64,000 nucleotides of DNA, taken from contig NZ_JAFMPK010000046.1 of NCBI RefSeq assembly GCF_017349295.1, positions 107,586-171,585 of the forward strand. The letters are read 5' to 3'. The notes below the pieces were generated by a model that was given only the letters and a program-made list of their open reading frames with translations, did no database searches and was not told where the DNA came from. Origin of the DNA: Myceligenerans salitolerans (GTDB taxonomy: Bacteria; Actinomycetota; Actinomycetes; Actinomycetales; Cellulomonadaceae). Positions 18,341 to 28,056 of this stretch are shown piece by piece. Numbering within the stretch: position 1 is the stretch's first letter; each line of letters opens with the position of its first letter. A program made the translations under genes and the position numbers.

Positions 18341-20152
18341 ATGAACACTGACCGCTCGGCCGCGCTGAACGGGCACGAGCCGGAGGCCCCGCATCCCGTC
18401 CAGGGGATGCGGGGCCTCCGCGACGAACTGCTCGCCATCGCCTCGGAGACGACGGGGCCGCAGGACTCGGGCCCGCACCGCCGGGCCGCACTCGTGCGGC
18501 ACGTGACGGACCGGCTCGCCACGCTCTGGGAGTACGCGACCGAGGGCGTCCCACCCACCGGCGCCGCGCTGGCCGCGGTCGGCAGCCTCGGCCGCGGCGA
18601 CCTGGGGCCGATGAGCGACCTCGACCTCGTGCTCGTGCACGACGGCCGCACCCACGGCGACGAACGGCTCGGCCGGATGGCCGAGCGCCTCTGGTACCCG
18701 CTGTGGGACTCCGGCATCGACCTCGACCACTCCGTCCGCTCCCTGGCCCAGTGCCGCAAGGTGGCGTCCCAGGACCTGCCGGCGGCCGTCTCGTGGCTCG
18801 ACGTCCACGTGATCGCGGGTGACGCCACCCTGGTGCACCGCGCCGCGACGGGCGTCCTGACCGACTGGCGGGACGCGGCGCGCCGCCGCCTGCCCGAGCT
18901 CCTCGGGACGGTGCGGGAGCGCGCTGAGCGCTCCGGCGAGCTCGCCTATCTCATCGAGCCGGATCTCAAGGAGGCCCGCGGCGGCATCCGCGACGCCGTC
19001 GTGCTCTCGGCGCTGGCCGCGACCTGGCTCACCGATCGTCCGCACGGCATGGTCGACGACGCCTACGAGCACCTGCTCGACGTACGCGACGCACTGCAGG
19101 TGACCGCCCGGCGCCGGACCACACGGCTGCTCCTGTCGGACCTCGAGGAGGTCGCCGGCCGCTGCGGGTACGGCGACGGCGACGACCTCCTCGCGAGCCT
19201 GGCGGCCGCCGGGCGTGAGATCTCGTACGCGCTCGACTCCACCGTGCGCCGTGCTCGCAAGGCGCTGGACCGCAGGCCGATCGGGAAGCCCCTGGTGATC
19301 CGCGGCCGCAGGAAACCGCCGCGGCTGCGCCCGGTGGGCGAAGGCCTGGTGGAGCACGACGGCGAGCTGGTGCTCGGTGTGGACGCGGATCCGGCGTCGG
19401 ACGCCCAGCTCTCCCTCCGGGCCGCCGCCACGGCGGCCCGGACGGGCCTTCATCTCTCGCCCGTGACGATCTCCTCCCTGCGCGGCTGCCCGCCGCTGCC
19501 CGAGCCGTGGCCACCCGCCGCCCGGGCCAACCTGCTGGCGCTGCTCGCGTCGGGCAGTGCGCAGGTGCCCGTGTGGGAGGCCCTGGACCTGGCGGGTGTC
19601 GTGACCACCTGGATCCCGGAGTGGGCCGACGTGCGCAACCGGCCCCAGCGTGCGGCGATCCACCGGCACACCGTGGACCGGCACCTCGTCGAGACGGCGC
19701 GTCTGGCGGCCCGCCTCAAGCGCGGTGCGACGTTCGGGGACGACGACGGCGGTACCACGAACGACGACGGCGGTGATCTCCTCCTGCTGTCCGCGCTCCT
19801 GCACGACATCGGCAAGGTGCGCGGGGCCGCCGACCACTCCGTCGAGGGAGCTCGCCGCGTGCCCGCCGTCCTGCGGCGGATGGGCTTCGAACGAGCAGTG
19901 TCCGACGACGTCACCCGGCTGGTCCGGCATCACCTGGTGCTCTCGGAGCTGGCCGTGGGTGGCGATCACGACGACCCGGCCACGCTGGCCACGCTGCTGG
20001 ACGCCGTCGACCGTCGCACCGACCTGCTCGACGTGCTGCGCCTGCTCACCGAGGCGGACTCCACGTCGCTGGGACCGAAGGGCTGGACCGCCTGGCGGGC
20101 CTCCCTGGTCGACGGCCTGACCCGGCGGGCCCGGGAGGCGCTGCGGGGATGA
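18341..20152 (+). CDS. glnD: P-II nucleotidylyltransferase GlnD, short form without ACT domains
   Basis: 603 residues. GlnD attaches a nucleotide to, and removes it from, P-II. The nucleotidyltransferase motif [19 protein letters not shown] (catalytic Asp about 93 and 95) and an HD domain ([10 protein letters not shown]) are clear. Typical GlnD proteins are about 800-890 residues and end in two ACT domains that sense glutamine; here the protein stops soon after the HD domain and ffh begins 40 bp later, so the ACT domains are absent rather than frameshifted. In actinomycetes such enzymes may adenylylate instead of uridylylate P-II. Confidence 0.9.
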   Translation: MNTDRSAALNGHEPEAPHPVQGMRGLRDELLAIASETTGPQDSGPHRRAALVRHVTDRLATLWEYATEGVPPTGAALAAVGSLGRGDLGPMSDLDLVLVHDGRTHGDERLGRMAERLWYPLWDSGIDLDHSVRSLAQCRKVASQDLPAAVSWLDVHVIAGDATLVHRAATGVLTDWRDAARRRLPELLGTVRERAERSGELAYLIEPDLKEARGGIRDAVVLSALAATWLTDRPHGMVDDAYEHLLDVRDALQVTARRRTTRLLLSDLEEVAGRCGYGDGDDLLASLAAAGREISYALDSTVRRARKALDRRPIGKPLVIRGRRKPPRLRPVGEGLVEHDGELVLGVDADPASDAQLSLRAAATAARTGLHLSPVTISSLRGCPPLPEPWPPAARANLLALLASGSAQVPVWEALDLAGVVTTWIPEWADVRNRPQRAAIHRHTVDRHLVETARLAARLKRGATFGDDDGGTTNDDGGDLLLLSALLHDIGKVRGAADHSVEGARRVPAVLRRMGFERAVSDDVTRLVRHHLVLSELAVGGDHDDPATLATLLDAVDRRTDLLDVLRLLTEADSTSLGPKGWTAWRASLVDGLTRRAREALRG

Positions 20153-20191
20153 ACTGCGGGCGCGCCCGGTGTCGCGGGTACCCTGGACCCC

Positions 20192-21823
20192 GTGTTCAAC
20201 TCCCTGTCCGACCGGTTGACCCAGACGTTCAAGAACCTGCGTTCGCGCGGGCGCCTCTCCGAGGCGGACATCGATGCCACCGTGCGCGAGATCCGGCGTG
20301 CGCTGCTCGACGCGGACGTCGCCGTGCCCGTGGTGCGCGAGTTCACGCGCGCGGTGCGGGAGCGGGCGCTGTCGGCGGAGGTGTCCGGCGCTCTCAACCC
20401 GGCGCAGCAGGTCGTCAAGATCGTCAACGACGAGCTGGTCACGATCCTGGGCGGCCGGACCCGGCCCCTCAACCTGGCCAAGACGCCGCCCACGGTCATC
20501 ATGCTCGCCGGTCTGCAGGGTGCCGGTAAGACGACGCTCGCGGGCAAGCTCGCCCTCGCCCTCAAGGAGCAGGGGCACACGCCCTTGCTGGTCGCCGCCG
20601 ACCTGCAGCGCCCGAACGCCGTGAACCAGCTCTCCGTGGTCGCCGAGCGTGCCGGTGTGCCGGTGTTCGCGCCGCACCCGGGCAACACGTCGTCGGCGGA
20701 CGACCCCGCGGCCGACGCGCCGCTGATCGGCGACCCCGTGGGTGTCGCACGTGACGGTGTCGCCGAGGCGCGCGCCAAGCTGCACGACGTCGTGATCGTG
20801 GACACCGCGGGACGTCTGGGCATCGACGAGGTCCTGATGCGGCAGGCCGCGGACATCCGCGAGGCCGTCACGCCGGACGAGGTCCTGTTCGTCATCGACG
20901 CGATGGTCGGCCAGGACGCGGTGAACACGGCGAAGGCGTTCGCGGACGGCGTCGACTTCACCGGTGTCGTGCTGTCCAAGCTCGACGGCGACGCGCGCGG
21001 TGGCGCCGCGTTGTCGGTCGCGCAGGTGACCGGCCGGCCGATCATGTTCGCCTCGACGGGCGAGAAGCTGACGGACTTCGAGGTCTTCCACCCCGACCGG
21101 ATGGCGTCCCGCATCCTCGACATGGGTGACGTCCTCACCCTCATCGAGCAGGCCGAGAAGGCGTTCGACACCGAGCAGGCCGAGAAGATGGCCCAGAAGG
21201 TGGCCACCGGCGAGGACTTCACGCTCTCGGACTTCCTGGTCCAGATGCAGCAGCTGAAGAACATGGGGTCGATGAAGAAGATGCTCGGCATGCTGCCGGG
21301 CATGGGCCAGATGCGAGAGCAGCTCGAACAGTTCGACGAGCGCGAGGTGGACCGCATCGAGGCGATCGTCCGGTCGATGACTCCCGCCGAGCGGGACAAC
21401 CCGAAGATCATCAACGGTTCCCGCCGGGCCCGGATCGCCCGCGGTTCCGGGACCTCGGCGAACGCCGTCAACCAGCTGCTCGACAGGTTCTCGCAGGCGC
21501 AGAAGATGATGAAGCAGATGGGTCGTGGCGGCGGTATGCCGGGCATGGGCCCCGGCGGCATGCCCGCGATGCCGGGCGGGCCGGGTATGGGCATGGGCAA
21601 GAAGTCACGCGGCAAGACGCAGCCCCCGAAGAAGAAGAAGGGGAAGTCCGGGAACCCGGCGAAGCGCGCGCAGCAGGAGCGGGAGGCCATGCAGCGCGCC
21701 CTCGGCGGCGGCCCGCAGTCGTCCGCGCCGGCCGGCGCGGCGTTCGGCAAGGCCGGTGAGGACCAGGCCCCGCCGGACATGGAGGCGCTCGAGAAACAGC
21801 TCGGCAAGTTCCTGGGCCGGTGA
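20192..21823 (+). CDS. ffh: Signal recognition particle protein Ffh
   Basis: 543 residues. This SRP54 GTPase binds signal sequences and 4.5S RNA. It has an N domain, the P-loop GLQGAGKTT, DTAGRLG, the SKLDGDARGGAA region, and a Met-rich M domain with SRRARIARGSGT. The tail (from about residue 440) is a Met/Gly-rich stretch then a Lys-rich region. The start is GTG 20192, preceded by TACCCT at 20179-20184 with 7 nt between, so probably leaderless. The next gene overlaps its stop by 4 nt. Confidence 0.97.
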   Translation: MFNSLSDRLTQTFKNLRSRGRLSEADIDATVREIRRALLDADVAVPVVREFTRAVRERALSAEVSGALNPAQQVVKIVNDELVTILGGRTRPLNLAKTPPTVIMLAGLQGAGKTTLAGKLALALKEQGHTPLLVAADLQRPNAVNQLSVVAERAGVPVFAPHPGNTSSADDPAADAPLIGDPVGVARDGVAEARAKLHDVVIVDTAGRLGIDEVLMRQAADIREAVTPDEVLFVIDAMVGQDAVNTAKAFADGVDFTGVVLSKLDGDARGGAALSVAQVTGRPIMFASTGEKLTDFEVFHPDRMASRILDMGDVLTLIEQAEKAFDTEQAEKMAQKVATGEDFTLSDFLVQMQQLKNMGSMKKMLGMLPGMGQMREQLEQFDEREVDRIEAIVRSMTPAERDNPKIINGSRRARIARGSGTSANAVNQLLDRFSQAQKMMKQMGRGGGMPGMGPGGMPAMPGGPGMGMGKKSRGKTQPPKKKKGKSGNPAKRAQQEREAMQRALGGGPQSSAPAGAAFGKAGEDQAPPDMEALEKQLGKFLGR

Positions 21824-22935
21824 GCACTTCCGTGTCGGACGCCCCGACCCTGCACATCCGCGGAAACGTTCTCCTCGACGACGACCGTGAGGTGGGCGAC
21901 CTGTGGGTACGGGGCGGTCGCGTCAGCCTGACCCGCCCTTCGGCACAGGGCGCGGGCATGCGCGTGATCGAGGGCTGGGTGCTGCCGGGGCTCGTCGACG
22001 TCCACTGCCACATCGGCCTGGCCGCCGAGGGGCCCGTGCCGCACGACGTCGCCTTGCGCCAGGCGATCACCGACCGCGACTCGGGCGTGCTGGTGGTGCG
22101 GGACGCCGGCTCGCCGTCGGACACGCGGTGGGTCCAGGCCCGCACGGACCTGCCCCGGCTCATCCGCGCAGGAAAGCACCTGGCGCTCACGAGACGTTAC
22201 CTGCGTGACTTCGGCCACGAGCTGGACGACCCGTCCGACCTGCCCGAAGCCGTCCGCGAGCAGGCCGTGCGCGGGGACGGCTGGGTCAAGCTCGTCGGGG
22301 ACTGGATCGACCGGTCGCTCCCGGGCGGGGGAGACCTGACCCCGCTCTGGCCGCCCGACGTGCTGGCCCGGGCCGTGGCCGGGGCGCATGCCGAGGCCGC
22401 GCGCGTCACGGTGCACACGTTCGCGACCGAGACCGTCGATGCCCTGCTGGACGCCGGCGTGGACGGCATCGAGCACGGCACGGGCATGACGGGGGAGCAG
22501 ATCTCGCGGGCCGCGGCGGCGGGTGTCGCGGTGACGCCCACGCTGCTCCAGGTCGCACGGTTCGAGGAGATCGCGGCTCAGGCGGAGTCGAAGTACCCCC
22601 TGTTCGCGAAGCGGATGCGCCACCTGCACGCCCGCCGTTACGAGCAGGTGCGCGACCTCTACGACGCGGGCGTCCGGCTGCTCGTCGGGACGGATGCGGG
22701 CGGAACCATCGCGCACGGCCGGATCGCGGACGAGTGCGCGGAACTCGTCGCCGCTGGCATTCCGGCCGCCGAGGTCGTGGCGATGGTCTCGTGGCGGGCG
22801 CGCTCGTTCCTCGGCCTCGGGTCGGTGGTCGAGGGGGCGAGTGCCGACCTCGTCGTGTACCCGGAGGACCCGCGCGAGAACATCGACGTACTGCGCTACC
22901 CCACGGCGATCGTGCTGCGCGGCGAGCTGTACTGA
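21820..22935 (+). CDS. Amidohydrolase family protein
   Basis: 371 residues. A metal-dependent hydrolase of the imidazolonepropionase/prolidase-like amidohydrolase group: the N-terminal beta-sandwich, the metal motif VDVHCHIG, a VHTFATE strand-end His, IEHGTGMT, and the catalytic GTDAGG near residue 290, with the sandwich closing at the C-terminus (ADLVVYPEDPRENI). All main metal ligands appear present. The substrate is not evident. GTG 21820 overlaps the ffh stop, and this ffh-amidohydrolase pairing is common in actinobacteria. Confidence 0.88.
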   Translation: MSTSVSDAPTLHIRGNVLLDDDREVGDLWVRGGRVSLTRPSAQGAGMRVIEGWVLPGLVDVHCHIGLAAEGPVPHDVALRQAITDRDSGVLVVRDAGSPSDTRWVQARTDLPRLIRAGKHLALTRRYLRDFGHELDDPSDLPEAVREQAVRGDGWVKLVGDWIDRSLPGGGDLTPLWPPDVLARAVAGAHAEAARVTVHTFATETVDALLDAGVDGIEHGTGMTGEQISRAAAAGVAVTPTLLQVARFEEIAAQAESKYPLFAKRMRHLHARRYEQVRDLYDAGVRLLVGTDAGGTIAHGRIADECAELVAAGIPAAEVVAMVSWRARSFLGLGSVVEGASADLVVYPEDPRENIDVLRYPTAIVLRGELY

Positions 22936-22970
22936 GCTTTTCGACCGTGTCTCCCCCGCAGACGCGGCAG

Positions 22971-23000
22971 TTGGTGGGCCTCTGCGCCGTCTGGCACAAT
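22971..23000 (+). promoter_or_regulatory. Promoter of the rpsP operon
   Basis: TTGGTG (22971-22976) and CACAAT (22995-23000) are separated by 18 bp. It predicts a start near 23007 and a leader of about 120 nt before rpsP. Confidence 0.5.
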
Positions 23001-23127
23001 GTCCGGGTACTCGGTGCGCCCGGGCCCCTCTCACCCGCGCGCGCCCGGTCCCGACCTCAGCCGCCGGACCACCCCCACGGCCCGGCGGTACGGGTCACCC
23101 ATTCTGAGAACCAGGAGAGACCACTTC

Positions 23128-23550
23128 GTGGCCACCAAGATTCGTCTGAAGCGCTTCGGCAAGATCCGGGCGCCCTACTACCGCGTCGTCATCATGGACT
23201 CGCGGACCAAGCGCGACGGTCGCGCCATCGAGGAGATCGGCAAGTACCACCCCACCGAGGAGCCGTCGCTCATCGAGATCGACTCCGAGCGCGCGCAGTA
23301 CTGGCTCGGTGTCGGCGCACAGCCGACCGAGCAGGTCGCGGCCCTGCTGAAGATCACGGGTGACTGGCAGAAGTTCAAGGGCCTGCCGGGCGCCGAGGGC
23401 ACGCTGCGCACCAAGGGCGAGAAGGCGGACGCCACCGCCGCGATCGACGCGGTCCACGCCGAGGCCGAGAAGGTCAAGGCCGACGCCGCGGCCAAGGCCG
23501 ACGCCGCTCCGGCGGAGAGCGCCGAGACCCCGGCCGAGACCGAGGCCTGA
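23128..23550 (+). CDS. rpsP: 30S ribosomal protein S16
   Basis: 140 residues. The core (residues 1-85: [20 protein letters not shown] ... [10 protein letters not shown]) is standard; a C-terminal tail of about 55 residues rich in Ala, Glu and Lys is an addition common in high-GC actinobacteria. GTG 23128 follows AGGAGA with a 9-nt gap. It heads the rpsP-khpA-rimM-trmD-rplS cluster, preceded by a 192-bp gap with a recognisable promoter. Confidence 0.97.
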   Translation: MATKIRLKRFGKIRAPYYRVVIMDSRTKRDGRAIEEIGKYHPTEEPSLIEIDSERAQYWLGVGAQPTEQVAALLKITGDWQKFKGLPGAEGTLRTKGEKADATAAIDAVHAEAEKVKADAAAKADAAPAESAETPAETEA

Positions 23551-23789
23551 TGCTCGCGGACGCCCTCGAGCACCTGGTGCGTGGGATCGTCGACAACCCG
23601 GACGACGTCCGCGTGTCCGCGAAGACGCTGCGCCGGGGAGACCTGCTCGAGGTCCGCGTGCACCCGGACGACCTCGGCCGCGTGATCGGCCGGGGCGGCC
23701 GGACGGCGCGTGCGCTGCGGTCGGTCGTCGGGGCGCTCGCGGCCGACGGCTCGGTCCGCGTCGACGTCGTGGACGTCGACCGGCGCTGA
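23550..23789 (+). CDS. khpA: KH-domain RNA-binding protein (YlqC/KhpA family)
   Basis: 79 residues, almost all one KH domain; the GxxG loop is GRGG in RVIGRGGRTARAL. KhpA-type proteins bind RNA and in firmicutes act with KhpB in controlling cell elongation and sRNA function; the actinobacterial role is less clear. The ATG shares one base with the rpsP stop (TGATG), so the two are translationally coupled. Confidence 0.9.
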   Translation: MLADALEHLVRGIVDNPDDVRVSAKTLRRGDLLEVRVHPDDLGRVIGRGGRTARALRSVVGALAADGSVRVDVVDVDRR

Positions 23790-23805
23790 CGAGAACGAAG
23801 CACAC

Positions 23806-23831
23806 GGGGCCCGGTCCGAGGACCGGGCCCC
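23806..23831 (+). terminator. Terminator-like hairpin between khpA and rimM
   Basis: Perfect 12-bp inverted repeat GGGGCCCGGTCC / GGACCGGGCCCC with only 2 nt between (so an 11-bp stem with a 4-nt loop), followed by GCAGTCTTGTG. It may reduce read-through from the ribosomal protein genes into rimM-trmD. Confidence 0.75.
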
Positions 23832-23881
23832 GCAGTCTTGTGATGCGGGTGCTGCCCGTCTCACGAACCGAGGAGTCTCAG

Positions 23882-24454
23882 ATGGAGCTCACCGTCGCCC
23901 GGGTCGGGCGTGCTCACGGGTTGAAGGGCGAGGTCTCGCTCGACGTGCGCACGGACGATCCCGCCGAGCGGCTCGGCGTCGGCCAGGTGCTGCGGACCCT
24001 GCCGCCCGAGGCCGGCCCGCTGACGGTGACGCGGTCCCGCGTCCATCAGGACCGCTGGGTGGTGATGTTCGCCGAGGCAGCCGACCGGACGGCCGCCGAG
24101 CGGCTGCGTGGCGTCGAACTCGTGGTCGACGTGGACGCCTCCGACGAGGAGGACGCCTGGTACCCGCACGAGCTCCGCGGGCTGCGCGCGGAGCTCGTCG
24201 ACGGGACCGTGGTCGGTGAGGTCGTCGGCCTCGATCACCTTCCCGCCCACGACGTCCTCGTGCTGTCCGAGCCGCTGCCCACCGGCAAGGTCCGCACGCT
24301 CGTCCCGTTCGTCAGGGCCATCGTGCCGACGGTCGACGTAGCCGGCGGCCGGGTGGTGCTCGATCCGCCGGGTGGTCTCCTGGCCCGGGACGCGGAGGAG
24401 GGTTCGCCGTCCGAGCCCGGCGCCGACCCGGACGTCGCCGACGGGAGCGTCTGA
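23882..24454 (+). CDS. rimM: 16S rRNA processing protein RimM
   Basis: 190 residues. It assists maturation of the 30S head with S19. The N-terminal barrel ([16 protein letters not shown]) and the PRC-barrel domain ([17 protein letters not shown] ... [12 protein letters not shown]) are typical, and an acidic tail of about 18 residues ends the protein. ATG 23882 has AGGAG 6 nt upstream. trmD follows after one base. Confidence 0.95.
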   Translation: MELTVARVGRAHGLKGEVSLDVRTDDPAERLGVGQVLRTLPPEAGPLTVTRSRVHQDRWVVMFAEAADRTAAERLRGVELVVDVDASDEEDAWYPHELRGLRAELVDGTVVGEVVGLDHLPAHDVLVLSEPLPTGKVRTLVPFVRAIVPTVDVAGGRVVLDPPGGLLARDAEEGSPSEPGADPDVADGSV

Positions 24455-24455
24455 C

Positions 24456-25340
24456 GTGCGGATCGACGTCGTCACGATCTTCCCGGAGTACCTCGCGGCG
24501 CTCGATCTGTCGCTCGTCGGCAAGGCGCGGCAGCGAGGTCTGCTGGACCTGCGCGTGCACGACCTGCGGGACTGGACCGCGGACCGGCACCGCACGGTCG
24601 ACGACACCCCGTTCGGGGGCGGCGCCGGCATGGTCATGCGGCCCGATGTGTGGGGGCGTGCCCTGGACGACGTGCTGGGCACGGCGCCGCCCGAAGGTCC
24701 CGCGGGGTCGCCGTCGTCTCCCGGCGGCGACTCGCCGCCGCCGGGCGCCACCACCTTGATCCTGCCGACCCCGTCCGGTGAGGTCTTCACCCAGCGGCAC
24801 GCCGAGGACCTGGCGACCGCGGACCGTCTCGTCCTCGCCTGCGGCCGGTACGAGGGGATCGACGCGCGGGTCGCCGAGCACTACCGGACCGGCGGACTCG
24901 ACGTGCGGGAACTGTCCATCGGCGACTACGTGCTGAACGGGGGCGAGGTCGCCGCCCTGGTGATGATCGAGGCCGTCGCGCGCCTGGTGCCCGGGATGGT
25001 GGGCAACCCCGAGTCCCTGGTGGAGGAGTCGCACGGCGCCGCGGGGCTGCTCGAGTACCCCGTGTACACGAAACCCCCACGGTGGCAGGACCTCGAGATC
25101 CCGGAGGTGCTGCTCTCCGGCCACCACGCCCGGATCGACCGGTGGCGCCGGGACGAGGCTCTGCGCCGGACCGCCCGGCGTCGGCCGGAGATGATCGCGG
25201 CCCTCGACGGCACGGCGCTGGACAAGAAGGACGTGGCCCTGCTGGCGGAGCTCGGCTGGAGCGTGTCCGACGACGGCCGCGTGGTGGCTCTGCCCGAGGG
25301 CGAGGGGGCGACGGACCGGGGTGCCGGGCCTGCCGGGTGA
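24456..25340 (+). CDS. trmD: tRNA (guanine37-N1)-methyltransferase TrmD
   Basis: 294 residues; E. coli TrmD has 255. It methylates G37 of tRNAs to prevent frameshifting. The trefoil-knot SAM site is visible ([23 protein letters not shown]), as are VTIFPEY and [12 protein letters not shown] Pro/Gly/Ser insertion lies at about residues 76-98 on the surface side of the knot, before the [10 protein letters not shown] strand. GTG 24456 lies one base after the rimM stop. Confidence 0.95.
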   Translation: MRIDVVTIFPEYLAALDLSLVGKARQRGLLDLRVHDLRDWTADRHRTVDDTPFGGGAGMVMRPDVWGRALDDVLGTAPPEGPAGSPSSPGGDSPPPGATTLILPTPSGEVFTQRHAEDLATADRLVLACGRYEGIDARVAEHYRTGGLDVRELSIGDYVLNGGEVAALVMIEAVARLVPGMVGNPESLVEESHGAAGLLEYPVYTKPPRWQDLEIPEVLLSGHHARIDRWRRDEALRRTARRRPEMIAALDGTALDKKDVALLAELGWSVSDDGRVVALPEGEGATDRGAGPAG

Positions 25341-25372
25341 CACCACATCGGTGTGCCGACGGTCCGGTTCCG

Positions 25373-25551
25373 CTGTGGCAGAATAGTTCCTCGGCGCGTC
25401 GGCGGTCAGGTCTCTGCCACAGGGGACGGCCGCCGGGTCGGACCCGGCACGATCGCCAGCACGACTCGCCACCTCACATCAGCCCAGTCGGCCGCGGGCA
25501 TCCGCGGCCGCGAGATTCGCGCCTGACCTGTGGCAGGCCCGGAGAAGAACG
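25373..25551 (+). promoter_or_regulatory. rplS promoter and structured leader
   Basis: A CAGAAT box (25379-25384) predicts transcription from about 25391. The RNA then contains two perfect hairpins (25432-25439/25441-25448 and 25489-25497/25502-25510, the latter 9 bp with loop GCAT). It also has a long-range pairing of CTGCCACAG (25414-25422) with CTGTGGCAG (25528-25536) just before the ribosome-binding site, which competes with GGTCAGG/CCTGACC (25404-25410/25522-25528). This layout fits a ribosomal-protein autoregulatory leader. Confidence 0.5.
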
Positions 25552-25908
25552 ATGCAGAAGCTCGACAGCGTCGACGCCGCCTCGCTGCGCGACGACATCC
25601 CGGAGTTCCGCGCCGGCGACACCCTGAAGGTCAACGTCAAGGTCATCGAGGGCAACCGCTCCCGGGTCCAGGCGTTCCAGGGCATCGTCATCCGCCGCCA
25701 CGGCGGTGGTGTCGGCGAGACGTTCACGGTCCGCAAGATCAGCTTCGGTGTCGGCGTGGAGCGCACCTTCCCCCTGCACGCCCCGACGATCGACTCGATC
25801 GAGGTCGTGACCCGCGGTGACGTCCGCCGGGCGAAGCTGTACTACCTGCGCAGCCTGCGTGGCAAGAAGGCCAAGATCAAGGAGAAGCGCGAGACCGTCG
25901 CCTCCTGA
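25552..25908 (+). CDS. rplS: 50S ribosomal protein L19
   Basis: 118 residues, standard length, lying at the 30S-50S interface. [27 protein letters not shown] and a [16 protein letters not shown]-terminal motif identify it. ATG 25552 follows GGAGAAG. A 211-bp leader with strong secondary structure precedes it and a 17-bp-stem terminator follows, so it is probably an independent unit. Confidence 0.98.
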   Translation: MQKLDSVDAASLRDDIPEFRAGDTLKVNVKVIEGNRSRVQAFQGIVIRRHGGGVGETFTVRKISFGVGVERTFPLHAPTIDSIEVVTRGDVRRAKLYYLRSLRGKKAKIKEKRETVAS

Positions 25909-25915
25909 TCCGCCC

Positions 25916-25970
25916 CGCCGCCGGCCGGGTGGGTGGTTGCGTCACGCAACGATCCACCCGGCCGGCGGCG
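25916..25970 (+). terminator. Strong bipartite terminator after rplS
   Basis: A perfect 17-bp stem (25916-25932 with 25954-25970, starting CGCCGCCGGCC). Its 21-nt loop contains a second perfect 6-bp hairpin, GTTGCG (25936-25941) with CGCAAC (25945-25950). Starts 8 bp after the rplS stop. Confidence 0.85.
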
Positions 25971-26046
25971 TGTGGTGCGGGTCTTCACAGGAGCGTGCAC
26001 TACAGTCGTGAAGGCTCGTGAGCCTTGATCCGACCGAGACGACAAA

Positions 26047-26829
26047 GTGAGATCAGTGACGACTTACCCCGTGGCGCAGCACGCGAACTCTTCGAGCAGA
26101 ACCCCGAGGGAGCAGTCCGGCGGGCTCGCGGTGCTCAAGGAGATCGCGATCATCGTGATCAGCGCCCTGGTGCTGTCGTTCCTGATCAAGACGTTCCTGG
26201 TGCAGTCCTTCTACATCCCGAGCGCGTCGATGGAGGACACGCTCGTCACCGGCGACCGGGTCATGGTCTCTCGCCTGACGCCGAGCATCGTCGACCTGCA
26301 ACGCGGAGACATCGTCGTGTTCGTGGACCCGGGTGGGTGGCTGCAGCCCTACACGCCACCGGACCGCGGCCCCGTCGGCAACGCGATCACGGCCGGCCTG
26401 ACCGTCGTGGGACTGCTCCCGTCCGACACCGGGGAGCACCTGATCAAGCGCGCCATCGGTCTTCCCGGTGACCACGTGGTCTGCAACGACAAGTGTGCCG
26501 AGTCCGGTGGGCCGGTGCGGGTCAACGGTGTGCCGATCGACGAGTCGCTGTATCTCAAGCCGGGCAACACCGCCAGTGCGGGCAAGCCGTTCGACGTCAC
26601 CGTGCCGGACGGCATGCTGTTCGTGATGGGTGACCACCGGCAGAACTCCGCCGATTCACGGTTCAACACCAGCAAGCCCGGCGGTGGGTTCGTCCCCGTG
26701 GACAACGTGGTCGGGACGGCGTTCTCGACCGTCTGGCCGCTCGACCGCATGGAGTGGCACTCCAACCCCGCGAGCGTCTTCGTGGACGTCCCGGACGCGA
26801 CCGAACCGGCGCCGCGGCCGTCCGCCTGA
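26047..26829 (+). CDS. lepB: Signal peptidase I
   Basis: 260 residues. It removes signal peptides of Sec and Tat substrates on the outer face. One N-terminal membrane helix (about residues 35-55) precedes the catalytic serine in IPSASMEDT (about residue 60-65). The catalytic lysine lies in [11 protein letters not shown], and box E is [11 protein letters not shown]. The start GTG 26047 is the longest frame; GTG 26056 would remove three residues and is equally possible, as no clear ribosome-binding site is seen. TACAGT at 26001-26006 may be its -10 box. Confidence 0.95.
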   Translation: MRSVTTYPVAQHANSSSRTPREQSGGLAVLKEIAIIVISALVLSFLIKTFLVQSFYIPSASMEDTLVTGDRVMVSRLTPSIVDLQRGDIVVFVDPGGWLQPYTPPDRGPVGNAITAGLTVVGLLPSDTGEHLIKRAIGLPGDHVVCNDKCAESGGPVRVNGVPIDESLYLKPGNTASAGKPFDVTVPDGMLFVMGDHRQNSADSRFNTSKPGGGFVPVDNVVGTAFSTVWPLDRMEWHSNPASVFVDVPDATEPAPRPSA

Positions 26830-26845
26830 CCGGAAGCGGAGAACG

Positions 26846-27610
26846 TTGGGCGAGAAGAGTCCCAGGCGGGTCAGAGCCCCGGGCGCTGCACGAACCACGC
26901 CGACCCTGCGGACGGAACGGGCGCTGCTCGCCTCCGGGCCCCGGCTCGTCGCCGGCATGGACGAGGTCGGCCGGGGCGCGCTGGCAGGTCCCGTGAGCGT
27001 GGGCGTGGTCGTGATCGACGCGCGTACCCGCACGGCGCCGCAGGGGCTTGCCGACTCGAAGCTGCTGACGCCCGCCGCTCGCGAAGCGCTCGTGCCGCGC
27101 GTGCGCCGCTGGGCGCTGGCGTCCGCCGTCGGGCACGCCTCCGCGGCGGAGATCGACGCCCACGGGATCATCGCCGCGCTCCGGCTCGCCGGGCGGCGAG
27201 CGCTCCACGAGGCGCAGTCCCAGGTGGGCGCCGTCGACGTCGTCCTGCTCGACGGCAGGCACGACTGGTTGAGCGACCCGGTCCCCGACCTGTTCGCGTC
27301 CGGCGGTCTCGACACCCCTCCGGAGGGCGTCGGCGTCGCGAGCGATCCCGGCGCCTTTCGTGGCGGGCCGGACGTGGTCACCATGATCAAGGCCGACATG
27401 CGGTGCTCGTCGGTCGCCGGAGCGAGTGTGCTGGCGAAGGTCGAGCGGGACGCGATCCTGACCCGGCTCGCGGACGACCATCCGCACTACGGCTGGGAGA
27501 GCAACAAGGGCTACAGCGCGCCTGCCCACCTCGCGGCGCTGGTGAGCCACGGGCCCAGCGTGCTGCACCGGCGGTCGTGGAACCTCCCGGGTGCGATGAT
27601 GGCCGGGTGA
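26846..27610 (+). CDS. rnhB: Ribonuclease HII
   Basis: 254 residues. It cuts RNA in RNA-DNA hybrids and removes misincorporated ribonucleotides. [14 protein letters not shown] holds the first catalytic Asp-Glu pair, LLDGRHD the third and [19 protein letters not shown] the last. TTG 26846 is chosen because GCGGAGAA lies just upstream and no ATG or GTG fits before the core; the resulting N-terminus is a short basic lead. The DUF2469 gene overlaps its stop by 4 nt. Confidence 0.92.
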   Translation: MGEKSPRRVRAPGAARTTPTLRTERALLASGPRLVAGMDEVGRGALAGPVSVGVVVIDARTRTAPQGLADSKLLTPAAREALVPRVRRWALASAVGHASAAEIDAHGIIAALRLAGRRALHEAQSQVGAVDVVLLDGRHDWLSDPVPDLFASGGLDTPPEGVGVASDPGAFRGGPDVVTMIKADMRCSSVAGASVLAKVERDAILTRLADDHPHYGWESNKGYSAPAHLAALVSHGPSVLHRRSWNLPGAMMAG

Positions 27611-27906
27611 GTGCCGAAGACCTCGAGAACTACGAGACCGACATGGAGCTCGCGCTCTATCGCGAGTACCGGGACGTGGTGAGCCTGTTCTCGTACGTGG
27701 TGGAGACCGAGCGCCGGTTCTATCTCGCCAACCAGGTGGATCTGCAGGTGCGGTCCGCTGCGGGCGAGGTGTACTTCGAGCTGCGGATGGCCGACGCGTG
27801 GGTGTGGGACGTGTACCGGTCGGCGCGGTTCGTGAAGTCCGTGCGGGTGGTGACGTTCAAGGACGTCAACGTCGAAGAGCTGGCCAAGGCCGAACTGACG
27901 CTCTGA
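27607..27906 (+). CDS. DUF2469 family protein
   Basis: 99 residues, a small acidic actinobacterial protein of fixed length (starts [20 protein letters not shown]). DUF2469 members nearly always sit directly after rnhB, as here, with a GTGA overlap. No function is established; the strong link to rnhB suggests a nucleic-acid role but that is inference. Confidence 0.9.
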   Translation: MSAEDLENYETDMELALYREYRDVVSLFSYVVETERRFYLANQVDLQVRSAAGEVYFELRMADAWVWDVYRSARFVKSVRVVTFKDVNVEELAKAELTL

Positions 27907-28056
27907 ACGGATCTGGTCGGATGGTCCTCGCCGGTGGAACTCGGCGGGGGAGACGCCGACCGATGGCTGTGGACGACGCTCCTCGTGCACCGGCACTGAG
28001 TCGTACCCCTCCGTGGACGGGGGAGGTGGCGCAGGCTGGTCGTGGAGGTGGGGCGG

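Noticed and set aside
20153..20191. Frameshift hiding the ACT domains of GlnD
   Set aside because: Only 39 bp separate glnD from ffh, so no reading frame could hold about 200 more residues.
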